Source of the DNA: Laspinema palackyanum D2c
GTDB taxonomy: Bacteria > Cyanobacteriota > Cyanobacteriia > Cyanobacteriales > Laspinemataceae
Direction of reading: 5' to 3'
Assembly: GCF_025370875.1 (NCBI RefSeq)
Contig: NZ_JAMXFD010000024.1
Coordinates: forward strand, 1 to 64,000
DNA length: 64,000 bases
Below, in pieces: positions 37,393-45,888 of this stretch; the stretch's first letter is position 1, and every line of letters begins with the position of its first letter. The notes under the pieces are model-generated. The model did not search any database. It was not told the origin of the DNA and saw nothing but the letters and a program-made list of their open reading frames with translations. A program made the position numbers and the translations under genes.

Positions 37393-37420
37393 ACTCCACC
37401 CATCATATTTTGTCAATAAA

Positions 37421-37453
37421 CCGGGCGGTAGGATTCATAACCCTACCGCCCGG
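37421..37453 (-). terminator. Hairpin terminator
   Basis: CCGGGCGGTAGG and CCTACCGCCCGG form 12-bp arms around a 9-base loop, followed on the minus strand by TTTATTG. It lies just downstream of the second DUF2887-type remnant. Confidence 0.65.
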
Positions 37454-37479
37454 TTGAGGGTTCTAACCTCGCTTGAAAC

Positions 37480-37869
37480 CTAGGTTTGTTGAATCCCTTG
37501 GCGCACTTGTTCAACAGTTAAACCCAGCATTTGCGCGATTTGCTCAACTGTAAATCCCTGTGACAGCAACGGCGGAACGACTTCGAGTTTGCCTTCGAGT
37601 TTGCCTTCGAGTCTGCCTTCAAGTTTGCCTTCGAGCTTAATATCTTGATACAGCCTGGATTGCTTGAATTCATTTACGCCTATCATCTCTTGTACCTCCT
37701 CGCGGCTTAATTTAGCAAATTTGTACAATACGACCGTCTCTATTAAGTCTACAACTTCTGCGCGTTTGATTAAGGGGGGCCAAGAGATTTTTGCAAGAGG
37801 TTTAATAACTTGTATGATGTTTATGTCACCTTCAATAGATTCCGAATTAACTGTTCCAGATGATACGGT
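37480..37869 (-). pseudogene. Second DUF2887/Rpn-type C-terminal fragment, 5' end replaced
   Basis: The frame is open from 37869 but has no standard start before TTG 37728. From RAEVV.LIETVVLYKFAKLS to the end it matches the intact copy at 40.0 kb. Upstream of that it reads VNSESIEGDINIIQVIKPL, unlike the intact copy, so the 5' end was exchanged. Four extra 12-bp repeats encoding LEGK/LEGR expand the middle (about 37583-37635). Probably a non-functional remnant, though a short product is possible. Confidence 0.65.
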
Positions 37870-37894
37870 TTAGATGAACTACAGCACAGCAAGA

Positions 37895-38425
37895 TTAGTT
37901 CTCCATGACGTATAGATATCCCTCTTTGTACTGCTTTTTAGAAGTCCTTATGTAGATAATTAAATAATTTCTTAATTCAAATACTTCTTTGATACCTGAA
38001 ACCAAATTGCTCGTGTCCTCCTTAAGGAAGTTATCGGCATTTATTTTGGAAAGACAACTGTTTAGATACTGAACCAAATCCTTTGTGAACTCATGAAATG
38101 CTTGGCTATCCTTTAATTTTTGGCTTTGACAATAGTAGACTTGACCAGATAGACTTTTAATGTGTGATTTTTGACTGGATTGCCGATCCAATTCCTTGAC
38201 TTCACCCTGAACCCTCTCCTCTTGATCCGGGTTAGCATCCTGAACTTCAGGAAGAAGCTGCTCAAGTAGTCCAGTTGTTTCAAATGATTGAATTAATTTC
38301 TCAAAAATTGTAACAATATCGGGAACGGATATTCCAATAGGTTTTTCTGCAAAACTCTCGCGATCATAGACAATATATTCACCCTCTTTTTTCAAATGAA
38401 GGGCAAAGTTAAGGGTGTATTTCAT
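37895..38425 (-). CDS. Hypothetical protein, third gene of an accessory operon
   Basis: A 176-residue protein: MKYTLNFALHLKKEGEYIVY, then a helical segment VPDIVTIFEKLIQSFETTGL, a charged linker with Gln/Glu, and a C-terminal part LRNYLIIYIRTSKKQYKEGY. No signal or membrane segment. It follows the preceding gene by five bases, so the two are translationally coupled. Composition is AT-rich. Family not recognised; the context (fragments of nucleases, a conflict-type HTH gene opposite) suggests an accessory or defence-related role. Confidence 0.7.
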   Translation of the reverse strand: MKYTLNFALHLKKEGEYIVYDRESFAEKPIGISVPDIVTIFEKLIQSFETTGLLEQLLPEVQDANPDQEERVQGEVKELDRQSSQKSHIKSLSGQVYYCQSQKLKDSQAFHEFTKDLVQYLNSCLSKINADNFLKEDTSNLVSGIKEVFELRNYLIIYIRTSKKQYKEGYLYVMEN

Positions 38426-38430
38426 AGGTT

Positions 38431-38640
38431 TTATGGGGTAACTTCCCGAGCAACTATCGTAATTTTAATGGAGTAGGAATCCACCGCTTCATAGGCTGTC
38501 CTGGCTACTGAACGGCATCGAATGATGATTTCTGTTGCATCCGGAACCGCTCGGAGTTGAGCGCCTACAATCTGATCTAGCATAGGGCGAGTCAAATGCC
38601 GATCTTTATACTCTAAGGCAATCTTCTGGTAGGCCATCAA
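38431..38640 (-). CDS. Hypothetical small protein, second gene of an accessory operon
   Basis: A 69-residue protein (MMAYQKIALEYKDRHLTRPM...). The C-terminal part AYEAVDSYSIKITIVAREVT looks like paired beta strands. Its start overlaps the stop of the upstream gene by four bases, and the next gene starts five bases after it. No family recognised. Confidence 0.65.
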   Translation of the reverse strand: MMAYQKIALEYKDRHLTRPMLDQIVGAQLRAVPDATEIIIRCRSVARTAYEAVDSYSIKITIVAREVTP

Positions 38641-38966
38641 TAATCCCCTGTTACCAAAATATTTCTAATTCGTGTGGCCACATTTTTTGCGCCTTTTTCC
38701 GTGGGAGCAATAATCCGAATGACGCAATCAATACCCCCATCTTTACCATACCGATTATCTATACTTTGGGGAGTCAGGGGAGTACCACCTACATCGGTGA
38801 ATTCAACCGTTTCAAATCGTTTGAGTCTCAGCATTAAGCGTTTGAGTTCGTCATGCTCAAATTTATACCCCATTTGACTAGGGGTTAATTTTTCTACGGG
38901 TTTGAACTGCGTGACATTAGAAAAATTAAAGAAGTTTTGGACCCATCCGACGATTAGATCAATCAT
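38637..38966 (-). CDS. Hypothetical protein, first gene of an accessory operon
   Basis: A 109-residue protein: MIDLIVGWVQNFFNFSNV, then SQMGYKFEHDELKRLMLRLK and a beta-rich DGGIDCVIRIIAPTEKGAKN, ending NILVTGDY. A hydrophobic start could be a weak anchor. It overlaps the second gene by four bases (ATGA). The divergent HTH gene at 39356 may share the 390-bp regulatory gap. No family recognised. Confidence 0.65.
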   Translation of the reverse strand: MIDLIVGWVQNFFNFSNVTQFKPVEKLTPSQMGYKFEHDELKRLMLRLKRFETVEFTDVGGTPLTPQSIDNRYGKDGGIDCVIRIIAPTEKGAKNVATRIRNILVTGDY

Positions 38967-39296
38967 AATGTTTTGCTCCTTGTGCCTGTTAATTCAGATT
39001 TTTGGCAAATTATGGCCCCTCACCCCTAGTCTTGCTCAGATCTGACCGTAGGACTGAGAATGCTCCCAAGGGTCAAGGCAGAGCGCGATCGCACACTATT
39101 GCAATCCCGAGAGTTCCTCCGTTTACGATTTGAGTCAAGGTAGCAAGCTTCACTGGCAAGCCCCTACACAAGCATTGCTCAAGCTCGGGCAGCGAGATCG
39201 CCTGCTCAATCCTTATTGTCTTCTGCTCCTTTTCCTTTAGACAAGTCGGAAAAGGACGGAAAAAGACGGCTCTTTTCTTAAAAAAATCTTAAAAGG

Positions 39297-39326
39297 GCGG
39301 ATAGTAGCGGATAATAGCGGATAGGG
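39297..39326. promoter_or_regulatory. Three direct 10-bp repeats (GCGGATARTA), possible operator
   Basis: GCGGATAGTA, GCGGATAATA and GCGGATAGGG lie in direct succession at 39297-39326, i.e. one per helical turn, 30 bases before the ATG at 39356. A looser direct repeat (GTCGGAAAAGG, ACGGAAAAAG, ACGG) precedes them at about 39245-39270. This is suggestive of a protein-binding array in the divergent regulatory region. The rest of 38967-39296 shows no gene. Confidence 0.5.
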
Positions 39327-39355
39327 AAGAATTTGGGAGGGTTGATCGCGGCACT

Positions 39356-39889
39356 ATGAACTGGCAATCGGTGTTGAAATCAATTGATGACTTAGTGTTT
39401 CAGCAAACGGGTAAACATCTTGATAATCTGCAAATGGCAATTTTGAAGGGCGTCTTTAATGGTGAGAAGTATGCAGACATTGCAGAACAGTATAAATGTA
39501 CGATGGGTCATGTCAAGGATGAGGGATACGAACTTTGGCAAATTTTGTCCCAGGTTTTAGGTGAGGAATTAAACAAATCAAATTTTTGCGCTACGATTGA
39601 ACGGTTGGGCTTTGTAAATTCTCAACATCAAATTATTGGTAATCCAGTCCAAATTGGTAACCTCAACCTTTGTGCTAATCCGGATAATTTGGAATTAAAC
39701 AAGAAAGAAGCGGTCAATCCTGACTCACATCGATATCCCACCCCAAATCACGAAAGCTCAAATCAAAATATCTTAGACCCTAGAATTCTAAAGACTATCT
39801 CCAAGTTCAATGAACTAGGGTTAACTCCCGAACAAATTGCAGAAACGATGGATTTACCATTATTTCAAGTCCTAGATTCCCTCAAATAA
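39356..39889 (+). CDS. HTH protein with vWA-MoxR-associated (conflict-system) type N-terminal domain
   Basis: A 177-residue protein. The N-terminus DLVFQQTGKHLDNLQMAILK, then YADIAEQYKCTMGHVKDEGY and ELWQILSQVLGEELNKSNF, is the helix-turn-helix module that starts many cyanobacterial NACHT/WD40/TPR conflict proteins and vWA-MoxR-associated proteins. Here it is not followed by an NTPase but by a polar linker and a second small HTH-like unit (ISKFNELGLTPEQIAETMDL). So it is a stand-alone version, perhaps a regulator or the remnant of a larger sensor. It is divergent from the three-gene operon. Confidence 0.75.
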   Translation: MNWQSVLKSIDDLVFQQTGKHLDNLQMAILKGVFNGEKYADIAEQYKCTMGHVKDEGYELWQILSQVLGEELNKSNFCATIERLGFVNSQHQIIGNPVQIGNLNLCANPDNLELNKKEAVNPDSHRYPTPNHESSNQNILDPRILKTISKFNELGLTPEQIAETMDLPLFQVLDSLK

Positions 39890-40041
39890 AGAAAAATTAA
39901 TTTTAGTTTAAATCAATTTCTTTGAACCAATTTAATGATTTTGATTGATTTACCCCCTGATTCCACTATTCTGGGTAAAAAAATACTGGAGTAGAGTCAA
40001 TCACCCTACCCCAGATTAAAATAGGTTAACCCTTAGCAAAC

Positions 40042-40836
40042 CTAGGTTTGTTGAATCCCTTGGCGCACTTGTTCAACGGTTAAACCCAGCATTTGCGCGA
40101 TTTGCTCAACTGTAAATCCCTGTGACAGCAACGGCGGAACCACTTCGAGTTTGCCTTCGAGCTTAATATCTTGATACAGCCTGGATTGCTTGAATTCATT
40201 CACGCCTATCATCTCTTTTACCTCCTCGCGGCTTAATTTAGAAAACTTGTACAATACGACCGTCTCTATTAATTCTACAACTTCTGAGCGTTTGGCGTCA
40301 TCGGTCATTTCCTGCCTTGCCTGAACCACTAGCTGTTTGGCTTTTTCCGCTGCACTGGCGTTTTGCTTCTCAATGATTAACTGGACAATCTGCATTCCTA
40401 ACGAGGTTTCTGGGACCTCTTCCAACTCGTCCAGATAGATGCGCTGAACTTGATTGGAATTTAGGAGTGCTTGATAGGGTACGAGTTCCTTCGGTTCATA
40501 ACTGCGTCGGCCAAAAATAACCACGGTTCGCCAGTTTTGAGCGGGATTGTTTTGATGCAGGTAGAGAAAGAGTTCGGCAAACAAATTGGCATAAAATCTT
40601 TTGTCGCTGTAAAATTGTACCTCCACCAAATTCAGCGGCATTTCGGGAAACTCGGCTTTGGGGATAAACAACCCATCAATCCGAAAAGCCGTTTGTTTGA
40701 GTTCCACGGAGGAAAATTCATAAGCCTCTGCTTCGGAGGCTGGACGACCAATCACTTCAAAGAAGCAACTGGGTTGTTGTTTAAACAGTCGGTAAAATAT
40801 GGGGTCTGTTTCCATGTCAGAAAGAGTAGATGGCAC
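40042..40836 (-). CDS. DUF2887 / Rpn-family nuclease-like protein
   Basis: A 264-residue protein. N-terminal PD-(D/E)XK-like core: DPIFYRLFKQQPSCFFEVIG, FRIDGLF (Asp54) and VEVQF (Glu72-x-Gln74). C-terminal part: EEVKEMIG, SRLYQDIKLEGK and an HTH-like GFTVEQIAQMLGLTVEQVRQ. The family is annotated as Rpn recombination-promoting nuclease/putative transposase and is expanded in cyanobacteria. It is the only intact copy among three in 4 kb; the other two are broken. Confidence 0.88.
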   Translation of the reverse strand: MPSTLSDMETDPIFYRLFKQQPSCFFEVIGRPASEAEAYEFSSVELKQTAFRIDGLFIPKAEFPEMPLNLVEVQFYSDKRFYANLFAELFLYLHQNNPAQNWRTVVIFGRRSYEPKELVPYQALLNSNQVQRIYLDELEEVPETSLGMQIVQLIIEKQNASAAEKAKQLVVQARQEMTDDAKRSEVVELIETVVLYKFSKLSREEVKEMIGVNEFKQSRLYQDIKLEGKLEVVPPLLSQGFTVEQIAQMLGLTVEQVRQGIQQT

Positions 40837-40963
40837 TCCAGGGTGATGGCTGGATTTACTTTTATTTTATCATAACTAGAGTTTGAAAATCCTATATTTT
40901 AACTCAATTTAATACCATTGGCTTAGGCGAATCGTTAGGTAGACTAGGACAGCATTGGAAAAT

Positions 40964-41542
40964 TTAAGCGCCAATGTTTCCTGCGGCTAATACTTCGTTA
41001 ACGGTTAGGGTTAATTCAGGAAACACTTGAGAGACTAGGGTTTGACTTGCGGTTAATATGGTTTCTTCATAAAATCCTTCTTCTAGGCGCAAGACGGATA
41101 GTTTATTGAGGATAGGGTCTACAATCCAATATTCGGGGATGTCGGCGGCTGCATATTCCGATCGCTTATATCGATAGTCCCGATTAATCGATTCAGGGCT
41201 GACCACTTCTATCACTAATAAAGGTGGGGTCTGGAAAACAGCGGATTTGTCCAACAAGTCTATGGCTTGTTCTTGTAAGACTACGCAGATATCGGTTACG
41301 CGAGATTTCTGCAATCCGGTTCTGACTCCTGCTTCTTTAAAACATAGCCCCGGTAATTTTTTTCGAGTAATTTCCACTTTTAAGCTATCCCGAATAAAAT
41401 CAGCAATCAGCAAATGTCTGATAGTTGGTGGATTCATGATTTCTAATTTCCCATTGACTAATTCATAGCGGTTATCGGTTCCATCATCATACTGTAGATA
41501 GTCTTCAAAGCTGCATAATTTATCGGTGACTATAGCATTCAT
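40964..41542 (-). CDS. Uma2-family (DUF820) PD-(D/E)XK endonuclease-like protein
   Basis: A 192-residue protein: FEDYLQYDDGTDNRYELVNG (Glu27), RVTDICVV (Asp84), LLVIEVVSPES (Glu112), DYRYKRSEYAAADIPEYWIV and DP. These are the hallmark of the Uma2 fold, hugely expanded in cyanobacteria with unknown role. Monocistronic. Part of this gene is duplicated in the chimeric remnant at 37.3 kb. The gene-free stretch 41543-41943 downstream on the plus strand shows only HIP1 sites. Confidence 0.92.
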   Translation of the reverse strand: MNAIVTDKLCSFEDYLQYDDGTDNRYELVNGKLEIMNPPTIRHLLIADFIRDSLKVEITRKKLPGLCFKEAGVRTGLQKSRVTDICVVLQEQAIDLLDKSAVFQTPPLLVIEVVSPESINRDYRYKRSEYAAADIPEYWIVDPILNKLSVLRLEEGFYEETILTASQTLVSQVFPELTLTVNEVLAAGNIGA

Positions 41543-41943
41543 GGCAATTATTTAGATGGGATTGATGGATGTTATTATAGCGCATCAAATTACCATCAAT
41601 CTGGAGGTTCACGGGTGAGAGTGGTCCGGAGGGAGGAACTCTGGGGGGAGAAATCTCTTCCAGGAATTATCCTATTGATTGATACCGAGTATCATCGATC
41701 GCCCTTGAAGAACTTCTATCTCTTCTGGGGAGGCGATCGCCTCCCAAAATAGGTCCCTCAGTTCCGGCAACCTCGGACCCTCCAGGAACCATGAGCATTT
41801 TTCAAAATTTGTCAATGATACCGATCGCGAATTTTGTGGCAATTTTTCACAGTCCTCCTATGTTTGCGATCGCCACCTAAGTTCACCAAATCTTTAAGAA
41901 TAAAGTATGAGTGTTGTGCAATCAGTCTAAATAGGGTGCAATC

Positions 41944-42147
41944 ATGCTAGGTCAAACGACTTTACCTAAACTTTCAGTGGATCAAATCGTGGAGAGAATC
42001 TTTGCTTTACGCCAAATCACCCGCGTTGACCAACAACTGTTGATGACAACGCTACTCTCGAAAAATGCCCTAAATGACCGAGAACATACCCAAATCAGTC
42101 GCGTGTTTGATGGGGTCCAACGAGGGTTAATTCGGGTCGTTGAATAA
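41944..42147 (+). CDS. Small conserved cyanobacterial protein, unknown function
   Basis: A 67-residue helical protein: MLGQTTLPKLSVDQIVERIF, ALRQITRVDQQLLMTTLLSK, ISRVFDGVQRGLIRVVE. Such short proteins are common in cyanobacteria without known role. The ATG follows a recognisable promoter-like AT-rich stretch (TTTAAGAATAAAGTATGA). No Shine-Dalgarno is obvious. Monocistronic. Confidence 0.7.
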   Translation: MLGQTTLPKLSVDQIVERIFALRQITRVDQQLLMTTLLSKNALNDREHTQISRVFDGVQRGLIRVVE

Positions 42148-42333
42148 CAAATATCGGGTGATCGGCTAGGGGAAATGCTTGCTTGAGGTGGGTCGTGGCA
42201 GTTTTTATTCTGTCTTGAACTATTTTAAGCAAAGGAAAGGAGTAGCAACAAATGTGCTGTTACAAAGCTAGATGTTTTCCGGTTGATGCAATCTCTTCAA
42301 ACTTATTTCTGGGACTCATGAATGTCTATCAAT

Positions 42334-42370
42334 AAAAAGCAGCCTGCTGGATGAATTGGATCCAGCAGGC
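42334..42370 (-). terminator. Rho-independent terminator of the Tab2 gene
   Basis: On the minus strand GCCTGCTGGAT-(7 nt)-ATCCAGCAGGC is followed after TGC by TTTTTATT. It begins about 58 bases after the Tab2 stop. Arms are 11 bp and perfect. Confidence 0.8.
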
Positions 42371-42427
42371 GCTATCAATTTAAAGGGCAAAAAGCTAACC
42401 CATCTCTCTATTTGTAGCACTCAGATT

Positions 42428-43261
42428 TTAGCTATTCTGCAATAACCAAAACCCACTATAGGTCATCCCAGAATCATCCGGTTGGATCAGTAAAAAATGT
42501 AACCCCTGTGTTGCCTGTTTGCGCTGTTGAAACGTTTGACCCGCCTCGGCAACTTCTGTATCCTCAAAGGTAGCCATAATCCAGCGATCGACTAATCCCG
42601 CCTCTAAAATTAGTCCATTAGGAGGTCCGGGATTGTAATCGATCGCCACTGGAGATGCTTCTTGCAACCATTGAGCAATTTTCATCGATTGCCGTCCGCC
42701 ATCCAGGACCACTCCCGGAATCACCGCATTAGAAGGGAGTCCCAAGGCAACTGGCGTCAATTCCTCCGGGATATGCCGAATCCGGATTGCTCTTTCCGCA
42801 AACACTTCCATTAAATAAGCGGCACTCACGGAAGCAAACCGCCAGCGATCGCCCCATAACGCTTCTGGCAGAGGTCCCGGTGGTGGGCGATCGCGCACTA
42901 AGGGTTCGTAAGGTTCATGAGTATAATTAGGCTCGTTTCTATACTCCTGCGCTTTCTCCACTAACCATGATTTTAAAGCGGGAGTGCGTCGAGAAGCTTC
43001 TACCTTCACCCCCAGTTTTTCCCCTGCCGCTACCATCAAACTGAGGGACTGGGGACGAAACACTGCGATCGCCTCCGGTAATCTCCCCTCCCCCGCAATT
43101 TGCAGTTGTTGCGCTAACCAAGTCGAGTTTGCCTCCGATTGGGAACAGCGACTACTCCATTGGAAATTTCCCGTTGCATCACAGAGGCACAACTCCCATA
43201 ACGGTTCCCCTGCGGCGCTTTGTAACGGACGACGGTAAAAATCTGCTTGCCAAATGACCAC
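42428..43261 (-). CDS. Tab2/Atab2-family RNA-binding protein
   Basis: A 277-residue protein of the Tab2 (DUF1092) family: WQADFYRRPL at the start, then LPPDR-like PPPGPLPEALWGDRWRFA, GLPSNAVIPGVVLDGGRQSM, GLILEAGLVDRWIMATFED and GLHFLLIQPDDSG. In chloroplasts Tab2 is needed for translation of psaB mRNA (photosystem I); the cyanobacterial homologue is presumed to act in photosystem mRNA translation. Monocistronic with a terminator. Confidence 0.9.
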   Translation of the reverse strand: MVIWQADFYRRPLQSAAGEPLWELCLCDATGNFQWSSRCSQSEANSTWLAQQLQIAGEGRLPEAIAVFRPQSLSLMVAAGEKLGVKVEASRRTPALKSWLVEKAQEYRNEPNYTHEPYEPLVRDRPPPGPLPEALWGDRWRFASVSAAYLMEVFAERAIRIRHIPEELTPVALGLPSNAVIPGVVLDGGRQSMKIAQWLQEASPVAIDYNPGPPNGLILEAGLVDRWIMATFEDTEVAEAGQTFQQRKQATQGLHFLLIQPDDSGMTYSGFWLLQNS

Positions 43262-43330
43262 AATTACTATCCCAATTTATCAGTACCGGCGGGAACAACC
43301 GGCGGGGGATTAATTAAAGTCGCTACACCC

Positions 43331-43430
43331 GGCGGGTAGTAGCATCACCCGGCGGGTAGTAGCATCACCCGGCGGGTAGTAGCATCACCCGGCGGATAGT
43401 AGCATCACTCGGTGGATAGTAGCATCACCC
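43331..43430. repeat. Five 20-bp tandem repeats at the edge of a palindromic element
   Basis: The unit GGCGGGTAGTAGCATCACCC occurs five times without spacers (starts 43331, 43351, 43371, 43391 and 43411; the last two carry one and two or three changes). It ends exactly where the composite element's GGCGGGG palindrome begins. Not a CRISPR, as there are no spacers. Confidence 0.92.
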
Positions 43431-43626
43431 GGCGGGGTTTAAACCCCCGCCTAATAGCTCAAGTCGGTTAAAAACCGACTAACAACACCACCTTAGAAGA
43501 CTTTTAGTCGGTTAAAAACCGACTAACAACACCACCCTATAAGACTTTTAGTTTTAACTCCCGCCGGTTGTCTTTCAGTCGGATTTATCCGACTTTAGCT
43601 GTTAGGCGGGGGTTTAAACCCCCGCC
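43431..43626. repeat. Composite palindromic (MITE/REPIN-like) element, copy C
   Basis: Left end: GGCGGGGTTTAAACCCC-type palindrome (43431-43451) and AGTCGGTTAAAAACCGACT (43462-43480). A further AGTCGGTTAAAAACCGACT unit is internal (43506-43524). Right end: AGTCGGATTTATCCGACT (43577-43594), with compensated changes keeping the palindrome, and the GGCGGGGG palindrome (43605-43626). It separates Tab2 from the phosphorylase gene. Confidence 0.85.
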
Positions 43627-43674
43627 GGTGCTCGCGGTTAGGACTCAAACCCCCGCCGATAATCCCAATTACAC

Positions 43675-45888
43675 CTAGACGCTGGCGAGAATCGGTTCTA
43701 AATCAAGCTGAATCCCTGGTGCATAAACTTTTGCCACATAATCCGCCACCATGCGATCGGTGTTGAATAATGGTGCATTGGTCTTAATCGAACCCTTCAT
43801 CATCTTAATCCAACCGTGAGATAGACCAGTATTCGGGTCGATGTCGTAATACAGGGGAACAATTTCCTCTTCTAATAACCGATACAGGGATTCTGCATCA
43901 ATTTTATCCTGCATTTCCTGGTCACTGGTATGAGCATCTTCCCCGATCGCCCAACCATTCATCCCTTTGCCATCAGGACCCGTTTGATAGCCTTCACACC
44001 ACCATCCGTCTAACACGCTGCAATTGATACCGCCATTAAAGCAGACCTTTTGACCGCTAGTTCCCGATGCTTCCAGGGGACGACGGGGGGTATTTAACCA
44101 CACATCCACACCCTGAACCAACTTGCGTCCCGTGTACATATCGTAATCAGGCAGCACAATCACGCGGTTTTGCAACAGGGAATGTTGTTGACTCCACTCA
44201 TAAATCCGTTGCAGAATCCGCTTGCCTTGTTCATCTGCCGGGTGTGCTTTCCCCGCAAATACGATTTGCACTGGGCGTTCGGGGTTGCTGAACAGACGCA
44301 GCGATCGCTCTAAATCATGCATCAACAGATACCCACGCTTGTAGGTACTGAAGCGGCGCGCAAACCCAATCGTTAGCACATTCGGGTCTAAAATCCGGTC
44401 GGCAGCATCCACCCAATGGGCATCTGCCCCGTGCTGTTGCCTTGCCCGTTTAATTTTAGTGCGGGTGTGAGCAATTAAGCGTTCTTTCAGCAGTTGATGA
44501 CGCCACCAGAGTTCCTGATCGGGAATTTCATCTACTTTCGCCCACATTTGCGGGTCAGCGATGCGATTGGACCAATCTTCTCCGAAATATTGAGCATAAA
44601 GGTCACTGAGTAGCGGTGCAGTCCAAGTGCGCTGATGCACCCCATTGGTGATGTGACCGATCGGGACTTCTTCCATCGGGCGATCGGGATACATAATATG
44701 CCACATCTTCCGGGAGACTTCCCCATGTAAGGCAGAGACTCCATTGGCAGTCCGGCACATCCGCAAGGCGAGCACTGTCATGCCGAACGGTTCCCAAGGG
44801 TCTCCCAGACGCCTTGCACCAACCGCCATGAATTGTTCCTGAGTTAGTCCCAGAGTCGGCCAATAATGGGAGAAGTAAGACTCAATTAAGTCTCCGGAAA
44901 ATACATCGTGACCCGCAGGAACTGGGGTGTGAGTGGTGAAGACACAACGTTCGCGAACTGACTGTTCTACATCATAGAAACTCTTGCCAGTCCGCTGCAT
45001 TTCCATGCGGGCGACTTCTAGGGTACAGAAGGCGGCGTGTCCTTCGTTGAGATGACAAATTGCAGGGTTAATTCCCAGGGCCTCTAATGCTCTGACACCA
45101 CCAATACCTAAAACGACTTCCTGAGCAATCCGGGTGTCTTGGTTGCCGCCATAGAGGTGTCCGGTTAACCAGCGATCGAGGGGGTCATTATCATGGCGAT
45201 CGGTATCGAGTAAATAGAGGGAAACTCGCCCGACTTGTACTCGCCAAATTTGGATTTTAACTACCCGACTGCGGATTTCTAATTCAACCGTAATCGGTTT
45301 ACCCTCGGCATCCGTCATTAACTCCAATGGCATCTGCTCGAAGATGTTATCTACATAGTAATCTTCTTGCCATCCGTGACCGTTAATGCGTTGGCGGAAA
45401 TATCCTTGCCGATACATTAAACCAATTCCAATTAAAGGAACGCCTAAATCTGAGGCGGATTTGAGGTGATCCCCAGCTAACATCCCCAAACCACCGGAGT
45501 AGATGGGGAGGGATTCGTGGATGCCAAATTCGGCACAGAAGTACACGACGGGGCGATCGCGGGTAATCTGAGGGGCCACTCGACTCGCCCAGGTATCCCG
45601 AATCGCCATGTAGCGGTGGAATTGCTCCGAAACCGCTTTCACCCGCTTCATGTAATCGGGATCGTTTGCAAGCTGACTGAGGCGTTCTAGCGAAACAAAT
45701 TGCAGCAAGGCAACGGGATTGTGATTCCACTGGTGCCATGCGTCGGGATCGATGTTGCGAAACAGAGAAATTCGTTCAGTGGTCCAACACCACCAATAGT
45801 TATAAGCGATTTCTGCCAAGGGTTTCAGGGGAAAGGGCAATTTCTCCCGCAATTGTTGGCTGGCTTTCGTGTAATTTTCAATCACCAT
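43675..45888 (-). CDS. glgP: Alpha-glucan (glycogen) phosphorylase, short form
   Basis: A 737-residue GT35 enzyme. Motifs are FCAEFGIHESLPIYSGGLGM, LAGDHLKSASDLGVPLIGIG, HLNEGHAAF, FTTHTPVPAGHD, HITNGVH, GFARRFSTYKRG and the PLP site EASGTSGQKVCFNG with Lys614. It releases glucose 1-phosphate from glycogen in the cytoplasm. The length and the modified PLP motif match the alpha-glucan phosphorylase subfamily rather than the ~840-residue E. coli GlgP type. Monocistronic; a repeat element lies downstream. Confidence 0.93.
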   Translation of the reverse strand: MVIENYTKASQQLREKLPFPLKPLAEIAYNYWWCWTTERISLFRNIDPDAWHQWNHNPVALLQFVSLERLSQLANDPDYMKRVKAVSEQFHRYMAIRDTWASRVAPQITRDRPVVYFCAEFGIHESLPIYSGGLGMLAGDHLKSASDLGVPLIGIGLMYRQGYFRQRINGHGWQEDYYVDNIFEQMPLELMTDAEGKPITVELEIRSRVVKIQIWRVQVGRVSLYLLDTDRHDNDPLDRWLTGHLYGGNQDTRIAQEVVLGIGGVRALEALGINPAICHLNEGHAAFCTLEVARMEMQRTGKSFYDVEQSVRERCVFTTHTPVPAGHDVFSGDLIESYFSHYWPTLGLTQEQFMAVGARRLGDPWEPFGMTVLALRMCRTANGVSALHGEVSRKMWHIMYPDRPMEEVPIGHITNGVHQRTWTAPLLSDLYAQYFGEDWSNRIADPQMWAKVDEIPDQELWWRHQLLKERLIAHTRTKIKRARQQHGADAHWVDAADRILDPNVLTIGFARRFSTYKRGYLLMHDLERSLRLFSNPERPVQIVFAGKAHPADEQGKRILQRIYEWSQQHSLLQNRVIVLPDYDMYTGRKLVQGVDVWLNTPRRPLEASGTSGQKVCFNGGINCSVLDGWWCEGYQTGPDGKGMNGWAIGEDAHTSDQEMQDKIDAESLYRLLEEEIVPLYYDIDPNTGLSHGWIKMMKGSIKTNAPLFNTDRMVADYVAKVYAPGIQLDLEPILASV

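Noticed and set aside
43331-43430. Possible CRISPR array
   Set aside because: The 20-bp units are directly adjacent without spacers; no cas genes in the window.
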